From: Rosellinia necatrix | Taxonomy: Eukaryota > Ascomycota > Sordariomycetes > Xylariales > Xylariaceae | DNA: 64,000 bases | Assembly: GCA_021209875.1 (NCBI GenBank) | Contig: JAGYVD010000006.1 | Coordinates: forward strand, 1-64,000 | Direction of reading: 5' to 3' | Part shown: positions 1-13,508 of the stretch, one piece after another | Layout: the number at the start of each line of letters is the position of its first letter | Position numbering within the stretch: the first letter of the stretch is position 1 | Made by a program: the position numbers and the translations under genes | The notes under the pieces: model-generated | Seen by the model: only the letters and a program-made list of their open reading frames with translations | Databases searched by the model: none | Told to the model about the DNA's origin: nothing

Positions 1-213
1 TAACCCTAACCCTAACCCTAACCCTAACCCTAACCCTAACCCTAACCCTAACCCTAACCCTAACCCTAACCCTAACCCTAACCCTAACCCTAACCCTAAC
101 CCTAACCCTAACCCTAACCCTAACCCTAACCCTAACCCTAACCCTAACCCTAACCCTAACCCTAACCCTAACCCTAACCCTAACCCTAACCCTAACCCTA
201 ACCCTAACCCTAA
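1..213. repeat. Telomere, (TAACCC)35
   Basis: Thirty-five uninterrupted copies of the hexamer TAACCC, then TAA before the sequence changes. Read toward the end this is TTAGGG, the repeat of most filamentous fungi. There are no variant repeats, so this is a true chromosome terminus with the centromere to the right. Confidence 0.99.
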
Positions 214-297
214 TATCTTTATTTAATTTGTATTATTTATTTAATTTTTAAATTTTTGCGGGTTATTTTTTCTAGTTTATTAATTATATAGGATTAA

Positions 298-677
298 TTT
301 AATATTTTTATTTAATTTATTTAACTTATTTAATTTATTTAATTTATTTAATTTATTTAATTTATTTAATTTAGTTAATTTATTTAATTTATTTAATTTA
401 TTTAATTTATTTAATGTATTTAATGTGTTTAATTTATTTAATTTAGTTAATTTATTTAATTTAGTTAATGTATTTAATGTATTTAATTTAGTTAATTTAG
501 TTAATTTATTTAATTTATTTAATTTATTTAATGTATTTAATTTATTTAATGTATTTAATTTAGTTAATTTAGTTAATTTATTTAATTTAGTTAATTTAGT
601 TAATTTAGTTAATTTAGTTAATTTATTTAATTTATTTAATTTATTTAATTTATATATTTTATTTAATTTATTTAATT
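298..677. repeat. 9-bp AT satellite next to the telomere
   Basis: About 40 copies of a 9-bp unit, TTTAATTTA, with two common variants: GTTAATTTA and TTTAATGTA. Because the period is a multiple of three, it keeps a chance open frame of repeated Phe-Asn-Leu/Val, which is not a gene. The 84 bp between telomere and satellite (214-297) are plain AT-rich DNA. Confidence 0.9.
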
Positions 678-725
678 AATATATTAATAATATTTTTTAC
701 TTAGTAGCAATAACAACATATAACT

Positions 726-1160
726 GGCTGTTTTAATAAGCTGTATTTCTACAGGTCTGTGGCTACCAGGGATATTAACATGTTACCGGCTGTTTTTATT
801 AGGTGCAGCCCTGCAGGTGGGTAACCAGCAGGGATACCGACACGTTACCAGCTGTTTTTATTGGGTGCAGCGCTGCGGGTGGGTAACTGGCAGGGATACC
901 GACATGTAACCGGCTGTTTTTATTGGGTGCATCGCTGCGGGTGGGTAACTGGCAGGGATACCAACATGTAACCGGCTGTTTTTATTGGGTGCATCGCTGC
1001 GGGTCTGTTATTTGCAGGGATAGCGACATGTAACCGGCTGTTTTTATTGGGTGTATTGCTGCAGGTCTGTTACTTGCAGGGATAGCGACACGTAACAGGC
1101 TGTTTTTATTGGGTGTAGTACTGCGGGTCTGCAACTAGCAGGGATAGCGACACGCAACCT
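726..1160. repeat. 62-bp tandem array, telomeric copy (7 units)
   Basis: Units start at 726, 788, 850, 912, 974, 1036 and 1098, exactly 62 bp apart. Each runs from GGCTGTTTTTATTGGGTGCA through a GCTGCGGGT core to GGGATACCGACATGTAACC. The first unit is the most diverged. GC content is clearly above the surroundings. A nine-unit copy of this array lies at 44626-45187 in the same orientation. Confidence 0.93.
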
Positions 1161-1329
1161 AGGCTTTTAATTGGCTAGTCTTTTTTGTATGGCAGAAAAT
1201 TAGCAAAATTTTGACTAAGTTAACAGTTAATAATAGTGGCAACCTTAACCCGAAAGCAAAGAGCTATTTTGGGGGGGCTTACTAAGAGACCTCTACTTTG
1301 GGAGTCCTTTTTTTGGTGGGGCCAGGTGA
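1161..1329. repeat. Flank of 62-bp array, interrupted by LTR element A
   Basis: Positions 1161-1264 align without gaps to 45188-45291; the visible differences are transitions apart from a few bases after AATTGGCT. This 104-bp flank always follows the 62-bp array, so array plus flank is one subtelomeric module. Bases 1265-1329 have no recognised counterpart. GGTGA at 1325-1329 is the left target duplication of LTR element A. Confidence 0.8.
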
Positions 1330-1516
1330 TGTAGCAGTAATGCTGATTTGTTAAGCTGGCTCTGGATTATTTATTTATATTATTAACTTATAAAAATAGA
1401 ATTTATTAATATATGGACTGTATATAGAATACTATTTATAGTCTAGTCTAAAAGTAGGTATATTTTTGCCTGTATGTATTTATATATATTTGCCTTGTAT
1501 TTTTTATAGTGCGACA
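1330..1516. repeat. LTR of element A, left
   Basis: Starts TGTAGCAGTAATGC, ends GTGCGACA. It aligns gap-free to 8011-8197. It keeps more G and C than its partner. Confidence 0.88.
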
Positions 1517-4500
1517 AAATACTGGCTTTAAAAATATTAATGTCCTTATTAGAATAAAGCTATTTATATTTTAATTGTGGTAGCAGGTTTTTTTTTTTAA
1601 TATTTTATTAGTAAGTTTATTGCTTTATTTTTAAGATTTTTAAATTAATTTATTTATAATATTTAAAATTAAAACTAATATATTTTAGCAAATAATAACT
1701 GTTAGTATTTTTGTTTATAATATGTTTAAAATAATTCTTAAAATATATGTCTTTAATATATAATAAAAATCTTTTAAAAATATTTATAAAAAAGCAGGTT
1801 TGAAATAGTTTATAAAAATAATATTATAAATACGGAAATTTTTAAAAATTTAAGTTTATATATAAAATAATTAATATGTTTAACTATTTAAAATAGTTTT
1901 ATAAATTGCTAGCTTAGTTTTTTTTTAATATAGCTGCTTTTAATATATTATAACTTTTATATAAATATAATAAAACTTATTATTTAATATTAAAAAAATA
2001 AGCTGATGTTTTTAGTTATAATATGTTTTAACTAATATTAAAGCTACGGCTATTGCGTTATATATTTTAATATATAATAATAGGTTAGACTATATATTTA
2101 TAAGTAGTTTAAGCATAAAATTAAAAATAAAGCTTAATATTATTTTATTAAATGTCTGCTATATTATAGCTAAACAAAAGTTATTAAGTTTAAACTATAA
2201 CTAAAATAAAGAATTTTTTTAGTTGCGTAAGTTATATAAAAAATAAAAATAATATCGTAGTATAAACTTAACTATTAATATAAAACGTTTATTTTAATTA
2301 TTTATAAATAAATAAGAAGCTGTAGTATAAAATAAACGTGTTTTAAACTAAATTTATATATATTTTTATAAATTAATTAAAAACTTAAGGTTTTTATTAC
2401 TAATAATTATTTTAAGCATTTTTAGCTAATTAAAACAGCTTGTTGATAATTATATATATTTATTATTATGTTGTTTAGTTATAACGCTTAAAAATAATTT
2501 AATAAGCTTTAAAAAATTTACAAACTAAAATAAAAATATATTATATAATTAGTAAAATTTTGGTATAATTAAGGCTATATTAATTATAATAATATAAAAA
2601 ATAAAAAACCTAGTATAAGCTGTAGTAAACTATAAAGTTTATAATATAATATTTTTAATATTATATATTTAAAGCATAACTTAAAATATTTTTATAGTTT
2701 TTTTAATTAATAATAAAGTTTATTAAAAATATTTAAAACTTTTGTTTATAATATAGTTTTTTTATATAAAAGCTTAAAATCTTTGTTAAATATATTTAGA
2801 AAATATATAACTTGTTGTTTAGTTCTAACTTTTTTATAAAATTTTATTTTTAATATAAAAAAATATTAGCTTTATTTAATTTTAAAATTATATTTTACTT
2901 AATAATGTTAAATATAGTTTTTTATTTAAAGTTTTAAAATATCCGCGTTAAAATTAAATTTTAAATTTTAAAAATTTATATAAATATTATATTTTTAAAC
3001 AATAATTAATTTTGTTTAAAATTATATATTAATGCTAATTATAAAGCTAGAAGTATTTTTTTACGAATATATGCTTAATTTAGTATTTTTTAAAATCGTT
3101 TAAAAAAAAATTAAGTTGTGCTTTAGGTTAAAGTTTTAGCTTAAGTTTATTAATAGCTAAATAAAATAGCGCGTTAAAAACTATATAAAGTTTTTTAAGC
3201 TTATATATAATAGTTAAAATAAAACGGCTAATATATTTTATTATATATATAAGTTATAAGTTTTTATTATTAAATATTATAAAATTAATAATATTTTTAT
3301 ATTTAATAAGTTTTATAATAACGCTATAGTTTATAAAATATAAACTTTAGCTTGCATAACGTTAATTTAATATTAAGTTTTTTTTAAAGCTTAAATAAAA
3401 CCTCGTATTTTTATTTTAGTTAGCTAATATTTTTTTTTTTTATTTGTTAAAATATAAAAAATAAAAACGACAGGTTAAATAGCTGTTTAAAGTAAATATA
3501 TGCTAAATATAGGTTTAGTTTTAGTTACGTTTTTAATATATAGTTAAAAAAAACTACTATTAGCAATATAATATACTGTTATATTTATATTAATTTAAAA
3601 AATATCGAAATTAATATATAATATTTAATTAAAAAAAAAGAAATAAAAAACTGTATATTAAATAAAAGCTAACTTAATTGTTTTAAAAGTATGTTTTTTT
3701 TTAAAAGTAAATATATTAATTAATATGCTAGAAGCTTACAACTTATGTTTAGTTTTAATCCTATTTTTACGTAAAGTTTTTTTAAGCATGTTATGTTTTT
3801 ATTTTTTTAAAAGTAGGGCTATTTCTATGTAATAAAAATATTATGCTTTATATACCCGGTTATATTAAAAAGTTTTTAAATTTTTAAAAATAAAAAAATA
3901 AGCTTATAAATTATATTAAAACGTTCTTTAATAATAAAAACTAAAAAGTTTATAAATCTATTTAATACTATTATATTAAAAAAACTAATAAATGTTTTAA
4001 ACAGACTAATAAATATGTTTTAATTATAAAAGATTATAAATAAGTTAATTAAGTTTTAATAATAGTTTTAAAATATAGTCGACGTAACATAAATGTTATT
4101 ATAGTAGTAATTTGCAGCTTTAACTAGTTTTAAAGCTATATCTATTTATTGCTATATATATATATTACTATTTTTATATTTTATAATAAAATAATTAAAA
4201 ATATATTATTTTATATATATATTAATTATTATAGCCTAACAGGTACTTAAATATGTTTGCTATTAATAATAAAAACTAATTGCGTTAAAAAAAAATAAAT
4301 TTTTAGCTGCGATTTTATTAAATATTTTATTTTATAATTTTATTAAATATATATTTAAAAAGTTTATATTATTAAACGTGCAAACGTTTATAACTATACA
4401 ACTTTTATGTTTAAAATTAAAAAATATATTAAACTATAAAACAAAAAAATAATAAAACAGGTTATTTAATATAAAAATTTTATTTTTACTTTTAAGTTTA

Positions 4501-7189
4501 TTAACTATATTTTTAATAATATATTTATTTTTAAAATTTAATATGTAGACTTAATATTTTTTCGGAATATTTTTATTTTAACTTAGTTTAAAATAAAAAT
4601 AAGTTGTTTATTTTAAAAATAACAGCAAAGCTTATATTTATAAAAACGTTTTAATATTTTATAACTAAATCGTATAATATTTATATATAACGCTAGTTTA
4701 TATGTTTATATATAGTTATATTATATAAATGTTTAATTATATTATTATTAGCTATAATAAAGTTTCTAAGTTTAAATAGGATTTTAATTAATAGTTTAAA
4801 CTATTTAAGTTTATATTTTATTAAATCTAATGTTTTTAGTTCTAATACTTAATATTTATAACAGTTTAATTTAATAAAAATAAATAACTTAATTATATAT
4901 TTTAAAAAATAATATATTGCAATTTATAATATTTCTAACTAATAAACAGAATAAGTTATTATTAACTATATAAGCTAAATATATAATATATTTAATAATT
5001 AGTTCGAAAAAAAAGTTCTAATTAAATAAAGCTAAATATTATATAGCTAGTTAAACCTAAAAATACTTAAAAATAAGTTTAGTCTAAGCAACAGCAACTT
5101 TAGCTTTTTTTAAAGCTTTAGAAATAAATATAATAAAAATTGCGATTTTATATAACTATATAATAACAACTTTATAAAAAAAAATAATATTTATCTGCTC
5201 AGCGTTTAATATATTTATATTAAACAACATTTTAGTTTAAAATTTTTTAATAAATATAATCTTGCATATAAATAAAGCTATTATAAGCTAGCTATTTTTA
5301 CGTTTTTAAAAAAACTTAATAATAATATAATTAAATATAATATGCTTATTATTTGTTATATTTTTAATAATTATTAAAATAGCGCAATAACGTATTTTAA
5401 ACTTAAATAACTTTTAAAGCTTACGCTTTATTTATAAAAGTATAAATACAACTAATATTTATATATATATTATTTTAATATTTAAATATAAAAAACGTTA
5501 TAATATAAAACTTAAAATAAGTTTTAATTTATAAATAAAACTTATATTTATATTTAAGCAGAAATTTATTAATAATTATATAATAAATAAATTTAATTTA
5601 GCTATATAATTTAAAATTAAATTAGCTTTAAATTATGCCATTTATTTTTATTAATAGCTTATAACATTTTTTATAGCTATTTATATAAACTTAACTTTTT
5701 AACAGATTTAAAAAATTTAAAAGTTTTAAATTATTTAGTTTTAAACAATATTTTTATTTATATATTTTATATATATATTTATATAATTTATTATTTATAA
5801 AAAATAATATAATAAATAATATAAAACTTAGTTTTATTAACATTTATATTAAAGTTTATTACGTTTTTTATAAATTGTTTTTAATATTTAATAAATTAAA
5901 GTTTTTAAAATTTTACTATATAAAGGATTTTTTTAAAGCTAATAATAAATGTTTTAATTAAAATTTAGCATATTAAATTTTTAAAACTATTTATTAGCAT
6001 ATTTATAATATATTTTTATAAAAATTTTAAAGTTAAGCTTAAGCTTAATAGTTTTAATATTATTAACAAAAATTAATAAAAAAGTTGTGCTGCTGCTATT
6101 ACTGCTGCTGCCGTTATTATTAAAAAATCTATTAATTTTTAACGTTTAAATCTTTAGCTTGCTTTTGTTTTTAATTTTAATTTTAACTTTATAAATTTTT
6201 AAAACGTTTATAAAAAACAACGCTAAAATAAAAAATTTAAAAAAATAAGTTTAGCTAGCGCTGTTAAATATTATAATATTAATTATAAGTTTTATATTAA
6301 CTTTTAAAATTATTTTTATTATAATAGTTGTTATAAAAGTTTTAATATTAGTTTTAATATTATAAAAATTAATTAGCTAAACATATTATATATAAAAAAG
6401 TTTAGTTTAATTAATATAAAAAAAACGTGGTTTGCTATAATACGTAAAAACTTGCAGAAGCTATAATATTTATATATATAATAAAAACAAGCTTTAGTTA
6501 ATAATATATTTTTTTTATTAATATTTTTAAAAAGCTGCTAAAATAGTAGTTCTGTTTAATTTTTATAGTTAGCTTTATATTTTAAAGTTAAAAGTTTTAA
6601 ACGTTAATAAAAGCTGGTTTTTTATATTATAATTACAAGCTTTAACGTTTTATAATATAGTTTATATAAAAAAATAAAATGTTTTATTTTATAAAAGATT
6701 GTATATAATAAAACGTTTCTGCTAAAAACTTTAAAAAATATTATTACGTTTACGTTTAAACCAATTTTAAAATAATTTATAAATTAAACTAATTATATTG
6801 TCGTAAAAACATTTTTTTTTTAAATTAATAAGTTTAATAGTATATTATATTAGTGCTATTGTTTAAAAATAAATTATTTAAACAGCTTTTATTTTATTTT
6901 TATTTTAAGCTTTAATAACTTTAATTAACTTATTAATAAAAGCTTAAACATTTATATAAATAATTTGTTTTTTTTAAGCAATTATATTTAAGCTGTTAAA
7001 GTTTTTAAAAAAAAAATTAAAAAAACCGACTTTATTAGCTTTAAAATAAAATCTAATCTTAAAAAAAAAAAAGTTTTTAATAAAGTTAATAGTTTTAGTT
7101 ATAATTTTTAATATATTAGCTTTATATTGTTTAAAAACTGCTGCAATAAAGTTTGCTATATTTATTGCTAATAAAAAAATCTAATATAA

Positions 7190-7302
7190 ATTTAAACTTA
7201 AACTTAAACTTAAGCTTAAACTTAAACTTAAACTTAAAAAAATTTAATATAAACTTAAGCTTAAACTTAAACTTATATTTAAACTAGCATTTAAACTTAA
7301 AA
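7190..7302. repeat. (CTTAAA)n hexanucleotide tract inside element A
   Basis: An imperfect hexamer run, AAACTT repeated, interrupted once near 7237-7250. It may be a RIP-altered low-complexity coding stretch of the element, but no frame survives to show that. Confidence 0.7.
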
Positions 7303-8010
7303 TATTATTAATTATAATAATAATATATTTTTGGCTTGTTTTAAAAATTATTAAAAAAAAATTTTAAATAAAACAAGTTAATTAATAATAAGCTAGGTTA
7401 TATTGTTATAACGTTGTTTAAAAATATAATATTTAAATAAAAATTAAACTTTAACTAATAAAAAAAAAACCTAAAAATTCAGAAAAACTAATTAAAAATT
7501 TTAATATTTTAAGTTCTATAAAAAAAAAAAAAATGTTAAAAGCGTTAAAAGTTTTACGTTTTAACTACGATTTAAAAAATATAAAACTTAAATTTTAACT
7601 TTGTTTATTTAATAGAGTATAAAATATCGTTATTAATTTTAATTATAAAAAAGTAGTATTATTATAAATAATGCTTTTAAAAATCCTAAGGCAAAATAAA
7701 AACTATATAAAAATAACTAGTATTATAAAAACAATAAATTTAACGTTTAAAATACTACGTAAGCTTTAAGTTTAATATAAAAAAATATTAAACTAAACAA
7801 AAACTAAAAAAAAATAATAGTGCTGATTTTAATTTAATAAAACAACTATTAAACTAAATAATTAAACTAAAAAAAAAAAAAAATAAATAAACAAAAACCG
7901 GCCGAATAAAAAAACTAATTAAAAAGCCGTTTAAAATAAATAAAATTTAAAAATTTAAAAAAAAAAACTAGTAAAAAAAAAAGTAATTATATAGTCGCTA
8001 GCTATTAATT

Positions 8011-8197
8011 TATAGTAGTAATATTAACTTGCTAAACTAGCTTTAAATTATTTATTTATATTATTAACTTATAAAAATAAAATCTATTAATATATAAACT
8101 ATATATAAAATATTATTTATAGTTTAGTTTAAAAATAAATATATTTTTGCCTGCATATATCTATATATACCTGCTTTATATCTTTTATAATATAATA
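8011..8197. repeat. LTR of element A, right
   Basis: Gap-free match to 1330-1516, differing by C-to-T and G-to-A changes, for example TATAGTAGTAATATTAAC against TGTAGCAGTAATGCTGAT. The open frame at 8129-8311 (minus) crosses the LTR end and is not a gene. Confidence 0.87.
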
Positions 8198-8319
8198 AAT
8201 AAAGTGTATATAAAGCTTGTTATATAAAACAAAAGTTATAGACCTATTTAATATATATATAAATCTTTTATATAATATTAATAGTTTAGCGCATATATAT
8301 ATATAAAACAAGGGATTTT

Positions 8320-8816
8320 TATAAGGTCTATTTAATATATATATATATATTATTTTGCAAAAAGTTATATAAACTTATTTATATAAATTATTTTAACGTA
8401 TCATTAGAATATATTAACTAATGCAATGTTTTTTTGTTTAAATATCAAGCTAAATTATTATTATTATATAGTATATATTTTAATTCTACTACTTATATAA
8501 GTTTTAAAAAACATAGCTAATAATATATCTGATTTTATAACACACGCAAGCTCTGCAGGCCTTACGCAGTAGATTATACCTGCGCGCGCGCGCTATATAA
8601 TATAAATCCCCGACTAAATTTAAATATAAATACAGCCAGTCTAAAAAAACAGCTTTTAGCTGTTTATATAAAAATAAAAAACTAACTATTAAAAAATTAA
8701 CTTATATAATAAAATATAAGCTAAATAATTAATCTATTTATATGTTTAGTTTTTTTACTTATAATTTTAATTTTTTATAATTTTTATTACGCTTATAAAC
8801 TTATTTTAAGCTTTTA
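8320..8816. repeat. LTR of element B, left
   Basis: Carries a 12-bp alternating GC run at 8581-8592, immediately followed by CTATATAATATAAAT, a plausible TATA promoter. Also has the palindrome AACAGCTTTTAGCTGTT near 8649. Partner at 11471-11968. Confidence 0.8.
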
Positions 8817-11470
8817 ATTTTTATTTATAAAAATTACTTTTTGTTATATTTTTATTTTATAATAGCTTTTAATTTAATTTTTTTTTATTACTTTTTTATT
8901 GCAGAAATTAAATATAAATAAAAACATATAGTTTTATATATATATTTTATATTAATAAAAATTATATTAAAACAGTTTTAACTATATATTATAAAACTTT
9001 TAAACTTTTGTTTTTAAACTTGCTAATATATATAAATAATATAATTAAGTTAATAAAACTTTTTATATAATATAAACATATAAAATAAATAAAATACTTC
9101 TGCTTTAATTAAAAATATTAAAAACTTAAAGTTTTAATATTTTAAAACTTTAAAAATATTAAAAAATACACTTAATATTATTATTAATAAACTTCTGAAC
9201 TTTTTAAAAAACGGTTTTTAAAAACTATTAATAATAAAAATCAGAAGTATTTTTTTTAAAATTTATTTTAATTTGAAATAATAAATAAAAAATACTTTAT
9301 AAAGTTATATTAATATATAATAAAAAAATATTTTAAAATATTTATAATTATATAAATAAAAATAAAACAGAATTATAACCTGTTTTAAAAAATCTTAGTT
9401 AAACGTAGATTATAAGCAGATAAAAACAGATTGTTTATTTTTAGCTTAAAAATAATAAATATTATTTACGTAAAAATATAGCAGAGCTTAATAAAGCTTT
9501 TATTAAAGTTGTTATTTATTAAAAAGCTAAAAATTTAAAATAAATAAACTTGTTTTAAAAACTTATATAAGTTTATAAATAAAAAGTTGTAAAAAATTAA
9601 ACGTTAATTTATATATTTATAAAATATTATATAATATATTGTTTTAAAAATAATATATTAATAATATTTAAGCGTTAAAAAAAAACTATTAGAAAGTTTT
9701 AAAAAAAAACTTAAAAAAACGCTTTTAAAAAAAAAACTTAAAGCTTTAAAAAGTATTAAAAAACAAAAATAAACTTAAAAATAACCTTTAAAAAAAATTA
9801 AATATAATATTTTTTTGTTTTTTAAACAGTATTTTAATTAAGCTATTAATTAATATATAAACTAAACTTTTAATTAAAATGTTTATAATTATTTTATTAG
9901 CGTTTAGTTTAATTAAAAAATTTATATATTAAATAAAATATTATTACTTTTAAAATAAAAATAGCTTAGCATTAAAAAATAAATATTTTATTTATATAGC
10001 TAAAAATAATAAACTATTTAAAAAACTTAAAATAACTTTAAAACTAAAATTAAATAAAAGCTAAAATTAATAAACTATTTATAAAACTATATAACTTAAA
10101 ACTTAATATTTTAAAACAAACAGTTAATTTAAAAAAACAAAATATTATATAAAATAAAAATTAAAAAAAACGATTTAAACTTTTAAAACAGATTAATAAG
10201 TTTTATAATATTTTTTTAGTTTATTAAAATAAGCTAAAATTAAATAATATTTAAAAATATTTATAAAAATATAAACTTTTATTACAGCATTAAATAAAAA
10301 CTTAAAAATAATAATAATATTTTTAAACTAATATTATAAAATTATAAAAATATTTAAATAATATAAAAATAACTTTAAAAAGTTATAATAATTAAAGCTT
10401 TTATTTAAAATAATATTATATAAAATAAAACAAAAGCTTGTATTAATATATTATTAAAATACCTGCTAAATTTTATAAAATAAAAAAGCTTTTTTAATAA
10501 GCTAAAATTATAAAAACAAGTTTTTATATTTATAAAACTACTTAAGATTTATAAAAACTTTTTATTTTAAAACTTATTATTTTTATTATAAAGCTATATA
10601 TAATTTAACCGCTAAAATTTTATTTAAACTTTTAAAAAGAATTAATAATAACATATAAATTATTATATTATTAAAATAATTTTATATAACGTTATTATTT
10701 TTAATAATATAACTATAACGTATTTTTTAATAACTATAAATATAATAACATATTATTTTAATATTTTTTAAAACTAATTAAAAAATATATAAATATATAA
10801 TATAAAAACATAGCAATTTATATTATATAAAACTATATTAGGCTTAAATAGCAAAAAACTTATAAATATGGCTAATAATTATTTTATATTTAAATATAGC
10901 TTAAAATATTTTTATTAATAAAAAACTAGCTATAATAATTGCCTGCTTTTTTAATATTATTAATTTATATATAGTAGAACATAAACTATATATTAATAAT
11001 TATTTTAATATTTTATATTATAAAAATATATTAATAATATTTTATATATTTATATTAATAACTTTATATTATAAGCATTAATAAAAATTAAAAAGCTTAT
11101 TAAATTTATTTTTAAATTAACTTATATTTAAAAAATAAAATAACAACTATATTTTTAAATTTTAAAATTAAAATATTAAACAAAATTAAATTTAAACTGT
11201 TTAAAAACTATTTAATTATTTTAAAAAATTTTATAAATTTTAGTATATTTTAAATAAATAAAAAAAACATGTTTATTAAAAACTTTAATAAATAGCTACG
11301 CTTTTATTAATAATAAAACATATTTTTTGCTATTAAAAATTTTAAACAGATTTACTTCGCTAAAAACTATTTTTATAAAATTATTATAAATTAAATTTTA
11401 AAATATATAATTAAACGTTAAAAATATTGTTTTAATAAAAATAAAAAAAAATAAAAATTAAATCAAAAAT

Positions 11471-11968
11471 TATAAAGTTTATTTAATATATATATATATA
11501 TTATTTTATAAAAATTATGCAAACTTATTTATATAAATTATTTTAATATATTATTAAAATATATTAGTTAATATAATATTTTTTATTTAAATATTAAGCT
11601 AAATTATTATTATTATATAATATATATTTTAATTTTATTATTTGTATAAGTTTTGAAAAACATAGCTAATAATATATTTAATTCTATAGTATACATAAGC
11701 TTTATAAGCTTTATGCAGCAGACTGTACTTGCGCGCGCGCGTTATATAATATAAATCTCCGACTAAATTAAAACATAAATACAGCTAGTTTAAAAAAACA
11801 GCTTTTAGCTGTTTATATAAAAATAAAAAACTAATTATTAAAAAGTTGCCCTATATAATAAAACGCAAGCCGAATAATTAATCTATCCGCACGTTTGGTT
11901 TTTTTTATTTATAACTCTTAACCTTTTCGCAATTTTTATTACACTTGCAAGCTTGTTTTAGGCTTTTA
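11471..11968. repeat. LTR of element B, right
   Basis: Matches 8320-8816, with the same GC run (11731-11741) and TATA-like stretch. Its last 150 bp keep more C and G than the left copy, for example AATCTATCCGCACGTTTGG. Confidence 0.8.
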
Positions 11969-13276
11969 AATTTAATATTAATTTTAAAACTTAAAATTTT
12001 TAAAAATTAATTAAATAATAATTATTAATATAAAAATAAAATATAATAAGTGTTATTTATATAAAATATAAATTAATTTATTAATAAATAAAATATAAAA
12101 AATTAATATAATAATATTAAAACTTTAAAATTTTAAGTTTAATATAAATAAATAATAAGTTTATTATTAAATAAAAATATATTTTTATATTAATATATAA
12201 AAATTATAATAAAATTTAATAATTAAAAAATAATATATAATAATAATAAAAATATATTTTTAATATTTTAATTATAAATATTATATATATAAATTTATTA
12301 TAATTTAATAAAAGTTTTAAAAATTGTAAAATTTATTTTTAATAAAATTATAAAAATTATAAACAATATATATATAAATTATAAAATATAGTTTTATAAA
12401 ATTAATTAATAATAATTATTTTAATTTAAATTAAATAATTATTTAAAATAAAAATATATAATCTTTTATTTATATTAGCTTATATATAAATATTTTTATA
12501 AATATTATATATAAAAAATTTAATAATTTATTAAATTTTTATTATATTTATATTTTAAAAATTTAAATTATAAATATTAATAATTTTAGTTTTATATTAT
12601 AAATAAAATATAATTTTAAATAAAATATTTTTAGTTTTTTAAATATAATTTAAATTTTATATAAAATTACTTTTATAATAATTTAAAATTTATAAACAGT
12701 TTATTTCTTTATAAAATTTATATATATATATATATAAATATGTTTTTATTTAACTTGTTTTTTCTTTATTTATTTATTATTAATATATATAATATTTTAA
12801 ATATTAAAAACTTAATTATTATACAATTAAAAAGTTTTTAAATTATAAATTATAAATAAATATTATTATTTATTTTAAGCTTTTTTTTATAATATAAATT
12901 TAATTTTAAAAATTATATATTAAATTATTTAATTTTAATTTATTATATATTATAAATATATTTTAAATATTATATAAATAAAATATATATTATATTATAA
13001 TACAATTATAAAAATTATTAAATAAAATATTTTTATTTTTTAATTTTTAAAAAATTAATATTAAAACAAAAACAAAAATATTTTTTTAATTTTTAGCAAA
13101 ATAAAAATTTTAATAAGTTTAGAATTAACTTTAATAAAAATAACTAAAAGCTATTTATAATTAGCTATAGCTTATATAACTTAGTGAATTTAATAATATA
13201 TAACCTGTTAGTTTAATTAATATAAAGCTTTATAAAAAATTTATTAATTTTAATAATTCAAATATTTTAAAAATAA
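11969..13276. other. Nearly pure A/T spacer, no gene
   Basis: About 1.3 kb with very few G or C and no open frame, LTR or tandem array that I can see. It is even poorer in GC than the retrotransposon interiors. AATAA at 13272-13276 is the left target duplication of element C. Confidence 0.8.
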
Positions 13277-13508
13277 AGTCACGGATAACTAGTTGGCTAA
13301 TGCAGGTGGCACAGACCAGTATCCGTACACCTGTTGCCAACTGGTGCATATAGCGCATAGACTGGACCTACCCCACACACCTGCACTTAGCCAGAATTTT
13401 AGTGGGCTAATTCCTCCTATTTACTTTTTCTTTTTTTATTTATAGATTTTTATATAATATATTATTTATTGCTAAAGCTTTAATTTTTTATTTATAACTA
13501 GTATAATA
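13277..13508 (+). repeat. LTR of element C, 5'
   Basis: Aligns gap-free with 19716-19947. The first 160 bp are moderately GC-rich (GCTAATGCAGGTGGCACAG), the last 70 bp strongly AT-shifted compared with the 3' copy. Confidence 0.9.

Larger units (their letters stand above)
1330..8197. mobile_element. LTR retrotransposon A, RIP-mutated
   Basis: Two 187-bp direct repeats, 1330-1516 and 8011-8197, bound a 6.9-kb element. The left LTR begins TGTAGCAG and ends GCGACA (canonical TG...CA); the right reads TATAGTAG...AATA through transitions only. The flanking 5-mers are GGTGA (1325-1329) and AATAA (8198-8202), a 5-bp target duplication in which all three G are now A. The interior is very AT-rich with stops in all frames, so no gag or pol domain could be read with confidence. 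Superfamily and transcription direction are unresolved: the sequence just inside the right LTR, read on the minus strand, vaguely resembles a primer-binding site (TAATAGCTAGCGAC), which would put the element on the minus strand. Confidence 0.88.
8320..11968. mobile_element. Short LTR element B, RIP-mutated
   Basis: Two direct repeats of about 497 bp (8320-8816 and 11471-11968) enclose only about 2.65 kb. That is too little for a full gag-pol, so this is either a non-autonomous LTR element or an internally deleted one. Both LTRs start TATAAGG/TATAAAG, probably from TGTAAGG. They share a GC-dinucleotide run followed by a TATA-rich stretch. Transitions dominate the differences, plus a few one-base indels. 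No exact target duplication was found, so the outer boundaries are good to a few bases only. The interior shows no readable domain. Confidence 0.8.

Noticed and set aside
425..679. 84-codon plus-strand open frame of Phe-Asn-Leu/Val repeats
   Set aside because: Direct product of the 9-bp satellite, whose period keeps one frame open; no start context or domain.
1517..8010. Attempt to assign LTR element A to Copia or Gypsy
   Set aside because: Several stretches were translated on both strands without a convincing pol motif, so superfamily and direction are left open.
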